From positions 113,574,838 through 113,638,837 of the forward strand of contig OY282558.1 of assembly GCA_958295665.1 (NCBI GenBank): DNA of 64,000 nt, in the 5' to 3' direction. A program made the position numbers and the translations under genes. Numbering within the stretch: position 1 is the first letter of the stretch; every line of letters begins with the position of its first letter. Positions 33,880-46,297 of the stretch are shown one piece after another. The notes beneath the pieces were generated by a model. That model saw nothing but the letters and a program-made list of their open reading frames with translations, was not told the origin of the DNA and made no database searches. This DNA comes from Tipula vernalis (taxonomy: Eukaryota; Arthropoda; Insecta; Diptera; Tipulidae).

Positions 33880-34080
33880 CGAAACTGACTAAATGTGGCA
33901 TTTTAAACTGATTTTTAGATGATATTCTGGAATAAGGCCAATTAAATCCGGGATTCTAAAATGATATTAAATAGAAGTTCTGGAATAAAGGCCTATAAGG
34001 AAGGAACTCGGTTAATTCTGAACCGATTAAGGTGAAATTCGACATGTACGATGGAAATGGGATTCTCCACAAAAAACGTA
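33880..34080 (+). repeat. Copies of the GGAATA-GGCC dispersed repeat
   Basis: About one and a half units of the same family as 30510-31090 (ATTCTGGAATAAGGCCAATT, then AAGTTCTGGAATAAAGGCC). Confidence 0.65.
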
Positions 34081-35010
34081 TGTTTATTACGAAACTATAA
34101 AAGAGTATCGTTAGTTTCTAGAGGTCGGATTTTTACCCTTGGGTATTTTTGTCAGAGCTCCTTAGCGAAAAAATCCGATAAAATAAACTTATTCTCAATC
34201 TGTCAATTTACCAAATTAAAATAGACGACTTGCATTAAGTATTACAAATTACAATACATTTCGAAAAGCACAACGATCAGAATCAAGACAATTTGAATAT
34301 TTTTACTTTTTATTTGAATTCGATTCAGAGTATTGAGATTGAAATTTGTTATTTGAACGAAGATTAAAGACTAGTTTCTCCTTCTTTGTAGAATTATTTT
34401 TGGAGGGCCAATGACAGTATCAATCACCTTTACCATTCCACCGAAAATCCTTTTTATGAACATTAAAAACAAGGCCAAAGTTAAGTCGACGTCAAAACCA
34501 AATTCATGAAGTTCAGTTCGTTTTCAAAAGCGAAACAGGTAATCAAAATCAAAGTCAAAGCTAAAGTCAAAGACGACGTCAACGTAGATAAATGAACGGT
34601 GTAAGAGATGAGGTAAAGCCAAAATGTTAATCTTAATCTAATGACATTAAATTCGAACGTAAAGGCCAACTTGAAGAAGTAAAACAAATATGAAAACACA
34701 ACACTCACCTTTTGGCATCTAGAAAAGAGTGAATAGAAGGAGTTAACAGAGAAATATGGTAAGTCTTTTGAAATTTCATCAACTCACTCCTTATGGAATG
34801 AATATATAAAGCACGATTTTATTTATCTCTATATAAGTATAGAACGCTTGCGAATAGGGTTAGCAACTTTCTAAAATCGTCCGACTGGCCAGCGGTAAAA
34901 AAATAAACGTCAGATAAAACAATTGAGATGCAAAGTTTAAAAAAATTTTAATTATTTGATTTGGTTTTATTTTTTGAACATTTTGTTCTTACAGTTTTTC
35001 TGTAAGTTCT
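34081..35010. other. Noncoding stretch
   Basis: No gene or TE recognised. 34480-34600 has a degenerate AAAGTCAAAGNN-like triplet/hexamer pattern (AAATCAAAGTCAAAGCTAAA). Confidence 0.4.
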
Positions 35011-35330
35011 GTGGCCCATGGAAGCTGCAACTTTCAGTTGGCCGAACAGATAGACAGATAGACCGACAGACAGCACTTTGAAACCCAATTTTTCGGACTC
35101 AGGGACCCAAAATTAAAAGTTACTAACGTAAAATAAAAAATTAAAATTGAGGTGTGGCCAACAGACGACTTTATTTTGCGAACGGAGAATTTTGAGAAAC
35201 TTACTAAGCAAATTTCTTACAGATTTAATATTTTTATTTTTTTTCAACGTTTCTTAACTATTTTACTAACTTGAAAGAACGTAAAAAAGAATATTAACAC
35301 ATTGCATTTCGATTGCGTTCGAATTCTTTT
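35011..35330 (-). repeat. Dispersed CTGTCTGTC-type repeat, permuted copy
   Basis: On the minus strand it carries TTTCTCAAAATTCTCCGTTC followed by CCCTGAGTCCGAAAAATTGG and a CTGTCTGTCGGTCTATCTG stretch. These are the same two segments as at 15300-15690, but in the opposite order. Confidence 0.65.
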
Positions 35331-36459
35331 CGTTATTTTTTATATTTTTTTCTTATCTTTTTTTTTTGAGGTTTTGCTGCAATGCCAACCGAAATTCCCT
35401 CAATTCCCAGCAATCTCTGGTAAAATCTTTAAATTCAGAGTAAGAGATCTTGAAGTTTTCAAGAACCATTAATTCTTCTGCGAAATTTGCTACCTTGTCC
35501 TTCCAATGAAGGATTGCTGATTAAACTAAAACATCTATTCAGTATCTACGTTAGAAAAAAAAAATTGAAGATGCATTTTAGCAGATCATCAGTTTTCAAT
35601 TTTATTTATGTAACTCTAGGTATTATTTTATTTAAAACTCTGTTAAGCAATGAGCGTTGTGAAGTTACCTAGAATTCGGAAGTCGATTGGTAAATATGAT
35701 GCTCGAATTTTAATCTAAAGTTGCCATGTTCAATTTCCTATAGCGTCTGATGATACTAAGGGTGCGCCCGAAATGCGAATTTATATGCACACTTTTTAAA
35801 ATGCGCATTTTTGGACTAAATAAAATTTAATTAAAATTGAACAAAACCAAATTAATAAATTGATAAATATGGTTAGTTAAAATATAAATTGACATCAAAC
35901 AGATGTGTTAAAAATGTACATAAAAACTACATCGCATATAGTTTTAAAACGTGTCTTCGCTAAATGCACATTTTCCATTTCGGACGCACCCAAAGAATCG
36001 AGAAGATGCTTTCCAAGATATTTTGAAGCGAAGGTATTTACACGATAATAAAAATTCGTAAATATTGACTGCTTAAATCAGTGGTGGGTGAGCCAAATTA
36101 GTATTTTTGACAAATTTTGAAAATAAATAAAAAGCATACAATTAAAACTCGGATTCTTGGATTCTTTGGAAAAACAAATTCCTATTTTATTTTATATTAT
36201 ATTTAAATCCTAATTTTGATTAGTGAACATTAAAATTTTCTTCAAAAACAAGCAAACGTATTTTCTTTGCTATATTTCTATAGCCGTCTTCGAATGGGAA
36301 AAATTTGCTACTTGGAAGTACAATTGGAACGAGAAATTGAATGACGCAAGTAAAACACAGCTATCTGTTTATTTGGTTTTTTTCTCTTTTGTAGTTGTAT
36401 ATAGTATTATAGTAGGCGATAAATAAAATTAGATTGAAAATATGACAGAAACTTGGACA
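35331..36459. other. AT-rich noncoding stretch
   Basis: Small frames (35487-35672, 36223-36426) look like chance. A ~36-base segment with AAATGCGCATTTT near 35800 and a partial inverted match near 35960 could be a small palindromic repeat. Confidence 0.35.
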
Positions 36460-36461
36460 TA

Positions 36462-37978
36462 CACTCCTGGACAAAATTAACGGCTGGTCAATTTTAATAC
36501 TATTGACAAATGATAGCACATTTATATTTTTATCAGAAACCACCTTGAATAAAGTCAACTGTAAGCCAATCAATTAAAATTTTCAAAAATGCTTAATCAA
36601 GAGTGAATTGTGTTTGAAATCCAACGCAACCATCACCTTTTGTTCCATTGCATATCAATTATTTGTAAATGCAGTACCATTAGTTCTTGTAAATGTGTTC
36701 TAAACCAAACACCTAAAATAAGACCCATTGTAATATGGTACCCGTTCGTGAGCTGGAGGCAGTTAAAGTCGTCATGTTGTATCAGCAAGTTTATACTCGA
36801 GTACAAATCGCACGAATATTAGTAGTGAACCAGTCTTCGGCTTCACGAATACTTAAGCGATATCGTGAGACCGGAGAATATAAAAGAAAGCCCGGACAAG
36901 GACGTAAAAGATGCACAACCGAGCATGACGACCGATTTTTAAAAATTAATTCGTTACATGATCGAAAGCGTACTTCTACTAAACTAAAAAATGAGTTACT
37001 TAGTGCGCGCCAAGTGAATGTTAGTGCCAGAACAATTAGACGAAGATTTAAAGAAGCGAACCTAACTCCAAAACGGGCCGTAAAAGTTCCACGGTTTCTT
37101 CTCCGCCACAAATCTAGCCGTTTAGAATTTGCTCATTCTCATGCAAATTGGGGAACTGATCAATGGGCCACTGTTCTCTTTTCAAATGAGACCAGAATCC
37201 AATTATGGAAACCAGATGGACGTAATCTTGTATACAGAAGACCTGGAGAACGCTACCCACCGCGTTACATTGCAAACTGTAAGCTTTGGTGGAGGTTCAA
37301 TAATGTTTTGGGGTGGAATCAGTTGGGAGGGCCGTACGGAGCTGGTGGAGATTGGTTTGAGGATGAATGCAGACTGGTATGTTCGGAACATTTTTGACGA
37401 CCACGTTTTGCCATATGTGGGGCTTCATAGGTTACGACAGTTTTGTGTTAATGCATGATAACGCTCCAGTCCACGTAGCTGCAACGATACGACAATATCT
37501 CCAAGATATTGGCATTCGTGCACTTAAGTGGCCACCAATGAGTCCCGATCTTAATCCGATCGAACAAGTATGGGACATTCTAAAACGCCGCATTAGAGCT
37601 AGAAATCTCGCACCAGATTCGTTAGCAAGGCTGAAAGTTGCAACGGAAGAAGTGCCCAGAAGGATGACAGCTGTAATAAGTGCACGGGGGGGGGGGAGGG
37701 GAGAGGGGGGGGGGAATACTCATTACTAAATTAATCAAACTAAATTGTAATAAAGCTAATTTTAATGTTTATAAACCGCTTTTGTAAATTTAAAAAAAAA
37801 GAGTTCGACACATTTTAACATTTTGCAATGAAAAGTAGCCGCTATAATTCCATAACGCCACATTTGTGCCTCTTTTGAGAAAAATATAAATTTGGGATCA
37901 TTTGATACCAATTCCACTGAAATTGACCAGCGGGATTTTTTTTTTATTACAAAAAAAAAAATATGCGTTAATTTTTTG
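36462..37978 (+). mobile_element. Tc1-like transposon
   Basis: The left end CACTCCTGGACAAAATTAAC follows TA (36460-36461). The right end, inverted, is CAAAAAATTAACGC next to TA (37979-37980). TGGTCAATTT lies ~30 bases inside both ends. The transposase is on the plus strand. Confidence 0.85.
36735..37735 (+). pseudogene. Tc1 transposase (DD34E), first Asp replaced by Asn
   Basis: An N-terminal paired-type helix-turn-helix (RVQIARILVVNQSSASRILK) and second HTH (ARTIRRRFKEANLTPKRA) precede the catalytic core. The first core motif reads VLFSNETRIQLW, with Asn where Tc1 enzymes have the catalytic Asp. After a frameshift near 37264 comes the Gly-rich SFGGGSIMFWGG. After another near 37430 comes FVLMHDNAPVHVA (second Asp) and LNPIEQVWDILKRRI (catalytic Glu). 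A long G-run at ~37687 replaces the usual C-terminal end. Two frameshifts plus the lost Asp mean it is inactive. Confidence 0.92.
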
Positions 37979-38750
37979 TATTTAAATTCAGTTTTCTTAA
38001 AAATGTAACATCAACAACAAAATAATTTTCTATTAAATTTAATATTTAACATTTCCAAAAATCAAAAAAACTCGAATGTAATAAAAACTCTCGAAAAATA
38101 TCGAAAAAATTCTAAAAGCCATCTATTGGAATTTTCACAACTAAAGTCCACCTAACGCAAATTTTACGTGTAAATAGTTCTGTTTTCTACAGCATATGAA
38201 TAGAGTACTTTACTACCGTGAATGGAAGACACCTAATACTATAAACAAATTATTTAAAAATATCAAATAGACTGCTTAGGCTCAGCGATACAGCTGCCAA
38301 AAACATTTCTAGTAGAGAAGTCAAAACCGCTAACAGGTTGATCGATTAATTTCAACTTTTCGGTTAATCAATTCATTATTAACCTATTTTTACCGAGTAT
38401 AAAATTTATTCTGAATTATTTATTAAATTTTCACGAAAGAATTATAATCAGCCAATTGCAGTTATTGTAATCCATCCATATGTCAATTTCACCCACTGTG
38501 TTTCGAGTTGCGAATTTCAAGAACAGCAATTTTTAAAGCCGCAATTACGAGAAAACACGATTGTGTAAGCGACAACCCAAAATGTTTTACATAATCGAGT
38601 TTTGCCATAATTTCGAAAAAAATCTCAATCTTATGGAAGCATCCATAATCGAACCCCAGGCATCTCGTATTTCGGATTTGGTGATTTTATGCACTATTAT
38701 ATTTTAAATAAAGTTAATTTTAGATGAATTGTCTTTATAAGGATTATTCC
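37979..38750. other. AT-rich noncoding stretch
   Basis: No gene or recognisable TE. It grades into the TTCGAG-rich region to the right. Confidence 0.35.
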
Positions 38751-39560
38751 GGTTTCTCAAATTTTAAGGCGAGACTCTTTAAGCATCAAGTGTTTTGGCA
38801 TCGAAGTTATTCAATATTTTCGAGATTATGCGACACTGTTTATCCCGAGAAACATGTTTTTTTGAGCGTTTGAATTGCTTAGCATTGGGATGTCTTTTTA
38901 TGACTGTTACTACTTATTGTTAGTGATTTATTGAATTTTCAAGATTAGTCTAGAATTCTAATTTTATTCGAGATCTTCGTAAATATTCGGAATTTCTTAA
39001 GAATATCAAGATTATCGAGCTTTTCGAGATTATTCGAGTCTAATCGAGTTTCTCTATATGTATTACTAAATTTGCAAGGCGTTGAAGTTATGTAAAGTGA
39101 CATAATTAGTAATATTTCAAGGTTTTTGTAACAAATTCGAGACTTGTTTGGCACTGAGTGTAATGTAACAGATATTATTATATATTTGGTACATTTTGAG
39201 GCGGCTTTAGCTTGGAGGAGAGTTAAGCACACTCGAGATTCTTGAAATTATTTAGATTTCCGGATTTAAATAGCTCGAAGTTGCTTGGTACTGAAGCTAT
39301 TCGAAAATATCGACATTATTCAATATTTTCGATATTATTCGTGCGATTTCTGCATAATATTTTTCAGATTTTTCGAGATTCTTACTGATTTCTTGATTTG
39401 TTAAGATGATCTTACATTATTCGTATTGAGAATATTTGAGACTATTCAAGTTTTTTGAAATAATTTAGAATTATTCCGGATATTGCGAATTTGAACGGCA
39501 TTGGGTCGCTTGGTATCGAGATTATTCGAAATTTTTGAGATTACCTGCTCGTTGATTTTC
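38751..39560. repeat. Degenerate TTCGAGATTATT repeat region
   Basis: Variants of TTCGAGATTATTCGA recur at least ten times (for example near 38820, 38965, 39020, 39040, 39300, 39325, 39375, 39440 and 39530). A comparable region in reverse orientation (ATAATCTCGAAA/TTTCGA variants) lies at 48760-49050. Confidence 0.5.
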
Positions 39561-40320
39561 TTTATGCATTCATATACCAACCGCCACTGCCAATAAATAT
39601 TATTACTACCGAAACTTTTATTCGCCTACTTTGAAAAATTTCGGTTTTACGGGTACAAAATAATAAATCGAATTTTCTTCGATACATTTAAAATGATGAT
39701 TTAACTGAATTTCATTGAAAACCGCGTTCATTTAGCGGTCAATATTATCCTTGGTTATCGTAAATTTTGTCAAGTAAAAGCATTGCCCCATGCAAAACGG
39801 AAAACCGGCGTTTAAAACCGTTAAACCCATTTTTTTGGCTAAATTGCTTCACTTTGCTACATGAAAATTATTAACAAAAGTGCAAATCTATAAGTTCCAC
39901 CTTATTCTAAGAAAATTTTATTCAAATTGATTTAATTTCATTCAAAAAACCCCAATTTTTTGTTTTGCCGGCCGTGAAGCAAAAATCCATCCGCCAATAT
40001 ATAAAATTGGGGTTTAAGACAGAAAGTATTGAAATCCTGTCAAAAATGGTCAAAAATTTGGTTGGTCCAAAACCACTTTTCTTGACGTTTTGAAAGTCCC
40101 TGAGTGTAAAAAAGCAAAAAAAAAAAATATCTGTCCGTCTGTCTGTTGGTATCTCGAGAACGGCTTGTTCGATTTACAATTGTTTTTGCCAATCTGTTCC
40201 TATGGTCAAGGCCGAGATTTGAAAAGCGTTTGGAATCTGTGTGTCGAAAGGGTCGGGTACCTGCCATACACGAATTGACCCAAAATACCTGATTATAGAA
40301 ATACTTACGAATTTTTTATG
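39561..40320. other. Noncoding stretch with CTGTCTGT remnant
   Basis: 40128-40270 starts ATATCTGTCCGTCTGTCTGT, then runs through a moderately GC-rich, open but unrecognised segment. It may be a distant relative of the 15300 and 35011 repeats. No gene is supported. Confidence 0.35.
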
Positions 40321-40322
40321 TA

Positions 40323-40590
40323 TGCTGGTTTGAATATTGAGTTGGGCATTGAGTTTGGGGTTGAGTTGAAGGTTAAGTCAGGGGTCAATTTGCGGGTTGC
40401 GTTGAAGTTGAGTTGGATTTAAGTTGGGGTTGGATTAAAATATAGTGAGCAGTTGGCTAATTTTTATATATGCTGGTTAGAGGATTGAATTGGAAGAAAG
40501 TTTACGTTTGGGTAGAGGGTTCAGTTGGGGCCGTCTGCGGGTTGAATTGGGGTTGGATTAGTGTTTAGTGAGCAGTTGAGCAATCTATAT
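40323..40590 (+). repeat. Tandem pair of ~130-bp GGGTTGAGTT-type units
   Basis: Two units, each starting TATGCTGGTT and ending GTGAGCAGTTG followed by CTAATTT or AGCAATC. Each is internally built of short GAGTTGGGxTTGA repeats. Confidence 0.65.
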
Positions 40591-40619
40591 AAGTGAATGA
40601 TTGTATGTACGTAGAACAT

Positions 40620-40985
40620 ATGTGTATGATTTTTAGATTAAGTTCTGGAATATGGCCAAGTATGAGGGAACTTGCCTATTTCTCAACCAATTGCGCATTG
40701 GAAATGAGATTCTAAAATGATTTTTGGAAATTCGGCTTGTGCATTGGAAATGTGATTCTAAAATGATTTTTGGAAGAAGTCCTGGAATACGGCCAAGTAC
40801 GATGGAAAATGATGAAATTCGGCTTGTGCATTGGAAATGTGATTCTAAAATGATTTTTGGATAAAGTTCTGGAATATGGCCAAGTACGATGGAACTTGCC
40901 TATTTCTCAACCGAATATGATGAAATTTGACATGTGGGTTAGAAATTGGATTTTAAAATGATTTTTGAATTGAATTAATGAAGAC
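40620..40985 (+). repeat. Tandem copies of the GGAATATGGCC dispersed repeat
   Basis: Three to four copies of TTCTGGAATATGGCCAAGTA and CATTGGAAATGTGATTCTAA at ~100-130-base spacing, partly deleted. Same family as 30510-31090 and 33880-34080. Confidence 0.75.
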
Positions 40986-43929
40986 CAAAGTTCTGATCAC
41001 CTTATGAGGTTTCAGCCCTAATATTTTTGATATTAAAAATCAAACAATTTGTTTTGAAATTTGTGCATGGGGCAATGCCTTTATGAAGTTGTCCGAGTTA
41101 AAGAAATGTCCGTCCAACTTTACAAATTTGACTATGTATTTAAAATGTTTGACAAAAAGATTAGATTTGTCGAGTTATTGGGACCGGAACGCTATTTTTA
41201 TGTTTTTGTTTTATATTCTTCATCTTTGAGAACAAATATTTTTAAAAATTAAAAATATTGATCGAAAAAGGTGATTCTACAGGAAATAGTTCATTTAATT
41301 CAGCGTAACATGATGTATAAAACATTCAGAGCAACAAAAAAAATAGTTTCGTGATGTTAAGAAATTTATCGATTCATCCGGCGATGGTGAATTTTCACAA
41401 ACTGTTTTAAAGAACCGGAAAAAATAACGGATTTTTCGGCTTTTCTCGGAAAGCAACGGCATTTTTCGGGTGAATTTTTTTTTTTTTGATAATACCTATT
41501 CCAATCTAAAAACGGTGAGACCTCGCTCTAGGAATTTGTTTAGTTTAAATGTGCAATTTTCTTTGACTGTTTTGTCTTTTACCAATACTACCATTGTACT
41601 CAATATGTTAAACAAAAATATCAAGTGAAAATCAAAACTAACAATTATTATCACATCATTAAACATTATTTTGTTACTCGTTCGTAACTCATAGTTTATG
41701 TGACAATAAACTATATAAATAATCAAGTTGATAGATAAATAAACAGACATTCTTTAAACATGATTATGTTTTAAAAAAATGAAAAGAGCAGACAAAAATA
41801 ATAAAAAAAAAGATTGAATGTTATACTATTTGGTAACTACCATAATTTATCAACTATTTTGGAAGGTTATTGTTTATTTATTTGTGTAATTTATTCATAT
41901 ATAATTATTATTGTTAAATACACTTATATATAGAAGTACAAACGTTTAAAATCAATCACATTCGTTGAAGAGAGACTAAAAATCTTAACGACGCGATTTA
42001 CATTAGACTTAGCGTGCGGCATTTATACATACTCGAACTTATCATAACCGGCAGCTATACAAACAACAATTATAATAAAAAAAAAAGTTTAATTTTCAAA
42101 GAGATAAAGACTTCCATTCATATACGTATGCCACAAAACCAATATGACATAAAATGCTCAAATAATCATAAACGTTTTAGTATATATAACCACACCAAAA
42201 ATCACTTTAATTACTACTGTTCACATCGTCTTACCTAATTATATATATATATGTTAGCTGTTAACAACTTACACGTTCAATTACTACTTACTACACACAT
42301 CAAAGCAATTATATTTTCGTATCTCGTGAATTATATTCTTCTTAAGTAAATAAAGGTAAGAAAATCATAAACGATGTTCGTCTTATTTAATAGTTATAAT
42401 CATAATCATATAATAAATATGATTATAACTTTTAACTATAATGATCCACTTAATTTCGAAACTAACTTATCACTTCTCGTATATAATAATTATCATAGTT
42501 TAAACATATGTATGTAAAAACACATTAGTCAGGTAGACCAAAGTGTTCTAAGTAAAACTATTATCTACGTAGCGATACCATCTATTAAACGACCATAAAA
42601 ATAATGTCTTGTAATTATAATATTAAAAGGCATGCGACTTTATTAATCGCGTGACTAACATTTTAATTTTGGTCACCCTTTAATATGCGATTAGGAATTT
42701 TGTCTACACGCGGAGACTATAAAATTTATTTTTATGGTGGGTGCATATTTTATTATACACACGGCTATCAGTCAGTACTACGAATATCTACGAATAGGTA
42801 TATTGAATTGGCATTCTGTATGTACAAAATATTCTGGTTCTGTTACATCTTCCTATATTTTACTATATCCGATAGTACTCTAGAGTTTAGAGGGCTCGCC
42901 TCTAAAATAATAAACACTTGTAATAAAATAGCAATAACCTTTTATGGGTAATATTAGATAACTTTACGCGAATATTGATTCTAAAATGATTGTATTATTT
43001 TATCAAATTCTAAGAAGCAATTAGCCACCGAAATTAAAAACAAAAAATATGGCGGAAAACATATTTATCTATAAAGAGGCCATTGTGATTTATTTCGGAT
43101 AATATTGTGTAATAAAAATATTAATTTTAAATACAAAAATTCTGTGCGCACTATGCGAAACTTGGCAGACCGCAGATCACACCAACACATAGAACAGCGG
43201 CATGAAATTTAGAAATGGTCGAGTAATTCCAACTGCCTCATGCGATTAGAGTTACAAATATTACAAATTATTTTTTTGTTTAGTTTTTTCCCTAGTAGAA
43301 GGTAATCGATGAATTCACTGACGACTTCTTGATAAAATTCCTAATGATATCTATCAGATGAACTATATTCAGTACCCGAGACTAAACTCATTTGTATTAT
43401 GAGTATTCAAGAGCTGATTCATCAATGTGTGGTTTACGCAACACGTTAATCGAATAATTACAATATGCCCGAATAGGAAACTTTTTTTTTCAACGTTGAT
43501 GGGCCCTGGGTAGAAAACACAATTCGAGTAAGCTAAATTCAACACCATTGGCCGTTTTGCAAATTTGACTCTGGTTTTCGAGATATTCATGTGTAAAGAT
43601 TTTACATAAAAAGACCCAAAAAAACGTTTTTTTTTGTCTATTTTAACCCCATTTATTCAACAGATACCTATTGAGTTCGACAAAATTTCTTCGTTTCGAT
43701 AAAGTTACATTGAAAAGGTCGCGTTGTTTACAGATTTCGGTGCGCAATTCGATCGGTTCATCAAATTAATCGTTTCAAATATCAAAAATGAATTACTTTA
43801 ATAAATTTAACAACTTTTGTTATGTTTGCGGCAGATTTACTATTATGCCAGGTAAGCCTGCTATTATGGCATCTGTCTGGTATGTATACGGGATGCTTGT
43901 CAGGGTTGAATGAATGGAATAAAGGTAGA
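40986..43929. other. AT-rich noncoding stretch, no TE recognised
   Basis: The long frames here (41496-41750, 42685-42951 and others) have biased AT composition with no domain. Notable only for an uninterrupted ~2.5 kb free of recognisable TE, which may mark intronic or regulatory host DNA. Confidence 0.4.
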
Positions 43930-44522
43930 ATCAATAGTATGGCTTTTGGCGTTCGGATGATTTGGTTGAATTCATAAGTACATGATCCAGAATAATGTTA
44001 TGCGTGCTTGAATTATAGTAATGGATTAAACAGAAGGAAAGAACGTCCATTGGAATACAAAGCAACAAAATTTGTTCAGTCGCCACTGCCGCATTCAGAA
44101 AACATTCCCATTCGAGTCCAGAGAGTCCAACGGAAGAATATTTGCCACCATCATTCGCAACCGTAAGAGAATCACCTGGAGTAATGTATCAATCATCGAA
44201 TGTCAATACAAGATGCAATCACATCAAAATTTCGCAAGATCGTTTTGATATCAACGAACGCCATCGACAGTCGATGGTCTTACCCAAGGAATTGAAAGAA
44301 GTGAACCATTTAGCACCGGATTTTCGTATATAAGGAGCATACGATCGTCAGCGTAAATTAAAGATATTTTTCAAATCAACTGAGAATAATTCATTCGCTT
44401 ATTACACGAATATCCGTGATTTGGTTTTGGCAATGCACAAAGAAGAATATAAATCTGAAGACTGGAGATTGTTCACCGAGTCCTTCAAAATCAGTCTGAA
44501 GGCAGTTCTTCTTCACACTACC
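43930..44522 (+). pseudogene. Remnant of an unnamed arthropod TE-associated gene
   Basis: Broken plus-strand coding pieces: LPHSENIPIRVQRVQ (~44090), LPKELKEVNHLAPDF (~44280), NSFAYYTNIRDLVLAMHKEE (~44395) and YKSEDWRLFTESFKISLKAV (~44450). These resemble a family often annotated as uncharacterised in arthropods, with a WRLFIDSS-SLKAVLLHNGN-type block. The resemblance is from memory and the function is unknown. Stops and frameshifts separate the pieces. Confidence 0.45.
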
Positions 44523-44524
44523 AA

Positions 44525-45170
44525 CTCGTGCCGATTTAGGCACTTAATGAACCTAATAATACTGTCAGCCATTTACCATTTCACACCATTTACGTGATAC
44601 ATGCTGTCTGGGCTTATTACACTCCCTCCTAGATGTTGACTACAGCATGTAGTTCTGGCTGTCCCACTCCCGTATATTCCTACCCCTGCCCCGTCTTCCA
44701 TTTAATTTTACTCTTACGAGTTGCTGGGAATATAAAATCGCCTGTAGGTCACCCAGCTGTACTACAGGAACGCTAAATAAAACTGGAGGGTGTCTCGTAT
44801 CCAGAGTCCGCTTGCTTCACCGGACTGATTAACCTATCAGCCATCCATCCATCGGCAAATGCTGTTCCAGCTTAGATTAGGGTTTTTTGTCAAGGGTTTC
44901 TCTTTTAGCGCCGTACTTTAGACTGTGCCAAATGGCCTCAGTTATCAGTGGTTGCCACGAGGAGGCAGCACTTACACTTGCGAATTGCGACCAGGTTACT
45001 CCTTACACAATTGTACCCATCACGCAGCTGCCTAATACATGACCAGAACAGCTCACGTGATGCCACCCTACTGGTAAGTTACGGAGCTGGTAGATTAATC
45101 TACTCAAATTTAGAACCTCCCCCCCCCCCCCTCCTCCCCTCCAATAGACGCCAAACTGCCTTTACAGAAA
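44525..45170 (-). repeat. LOA-derived nonautonomous LINE copy
   Basis: On the minus strand, from 45170 to 44525: a 5' segment shared with 22262-22610, then a short RNase H piece (AAGACGGGGCAGGGGTAGGA matches the DGSKTEDGAG region of the LOA copy near 54835), then the LOA 3' end (ACATCTAGGAGGGAG; CACTTAATGAACC). A 13-base poly-C tract lies at ~45120. Confidence 0.75.
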
Positions 45171-45217
45171 CAATCAAATGTTGTGTATTAGGTCCAAAGT
45201 AAAGGGTCTTTTAAATA

Positions 45218-45864
45218 AGGACGCTCGAATTTTGAATGTAAATAAAACATGTTGTGGGTAAGATATCCACTCAATTTTTTTTTTTTTTTTGAAAGAATAT
45301 TTTATGTCATTAAGTATGGAATATAACGTCGTTCAAATGTCCGGCGCGGCTTTGCTTGGTGGCACGTATTCGGGAGGTTCAATTTTCGATGACTTTGTCG
45401 TATAAATCTGGCTTAATTTGATGGATGGCGTTTGTTATATTGACTTTGAGGGCAATAATTGTTTGCGGTTTATTAGCAAAGACCTGCGATTTAAGATAGC
45501 CCTAAAGGAAATAGTCTAAAGGCGTTAAATCAAACGATCACATTGATCAGTTTGCGTCGCCACCGCGGAGATAAACTTGCCCTCAAATCGCTTGTACAGA
45601 ACGTCCATCGTGGCATGCGCTGTGTGGTACGTAGCGCCGTCCTGTTGGAACTATACATGTCGTTGGTATTCATATCATCCAGTTTACGCCATAAGAAGTT
45701 GCTTATCATCAATCTGTAGCGCTCGCCGTTGACGGTTATGGCAATGCCAGTTTCATTTATCTAACTAATAAAATTTGATGATTTGCATATGTTGTTCAAC
45801 ATAATGAACAATTCACAACAAATTTGACAGCAAATAATGAGCGTTAACAAATTTCGAGCGTCCC
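45218..45864 (-). mobile_element. Short mariner copy with TA target and 12-bp ends
   Basis: TA|AGGACGCTCGAA on the left (TA at 45216-45217) and, inverted, TA|GGGACGCTCGAA on the right (TA at 45865-45866). At 647 bp it retains only the C-terminal half of the transposase. Confidence 0.88.
45280..45780 (-). pseudogene. mariner transposase C-terminal fragment
   Basis: On the minus strand: AITVNGERYRLMISNFLWRK, then a frame change into the GATYHTAHATMD-like block carrying the second catalytic Asp region, followed by decayed C-terminal sequence ending near 45285. The N-terminal DNA-binding domain and first catalytic motif are missing. Confidence 0.8.
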
Positions 45865-45866
45865 TA

Positions 45867-46290
45867 ATGAATGACCGCGTGACAGACTAAACAATTTTTG
45901 GCAAAAAGATTTTACTAACACAGAAGGGACGTCAATAAAGATCAAAATTCAAGCATTAGTACACTCTCAAGAGATTTGAAAGATACAAACCACCAAATCA
46001 GTTTGGATAATATCAAAATTCTCAATAAGCAAAACAATTTTAGAAAAAGATCGATTTTGGAAATGCTACACAATCAAGTAGAAATTCAATAAGCATTGTA
46101 GACGAATACGCGTATATTACTCATACGATTTGTTTATCTAATTTGATTTTGTCTCAACAAATTTATTTTTATTCCAATCCACAAACCTTATTTACGTGAA
46201 AACGCCTTAGTATACAATTTTTTTCGAAAAATTATATAGCGGTGCGTTTCCATAAAAAGTTGGTTTTTCAAAAACAGAATTTGTGATTGC
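45867..46290. other. Noncoding stretch
   Basis: Nothing recognised. Confidence 0.35.
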
Positions 46291-46297
46291 CATAGTT

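Noticed and set aside
38751..39560. A CRISPR-like or regular tandem array
   Set aside because: The motif spacing is irregular and the motif itself degenerate. The organism is eukaryotic.
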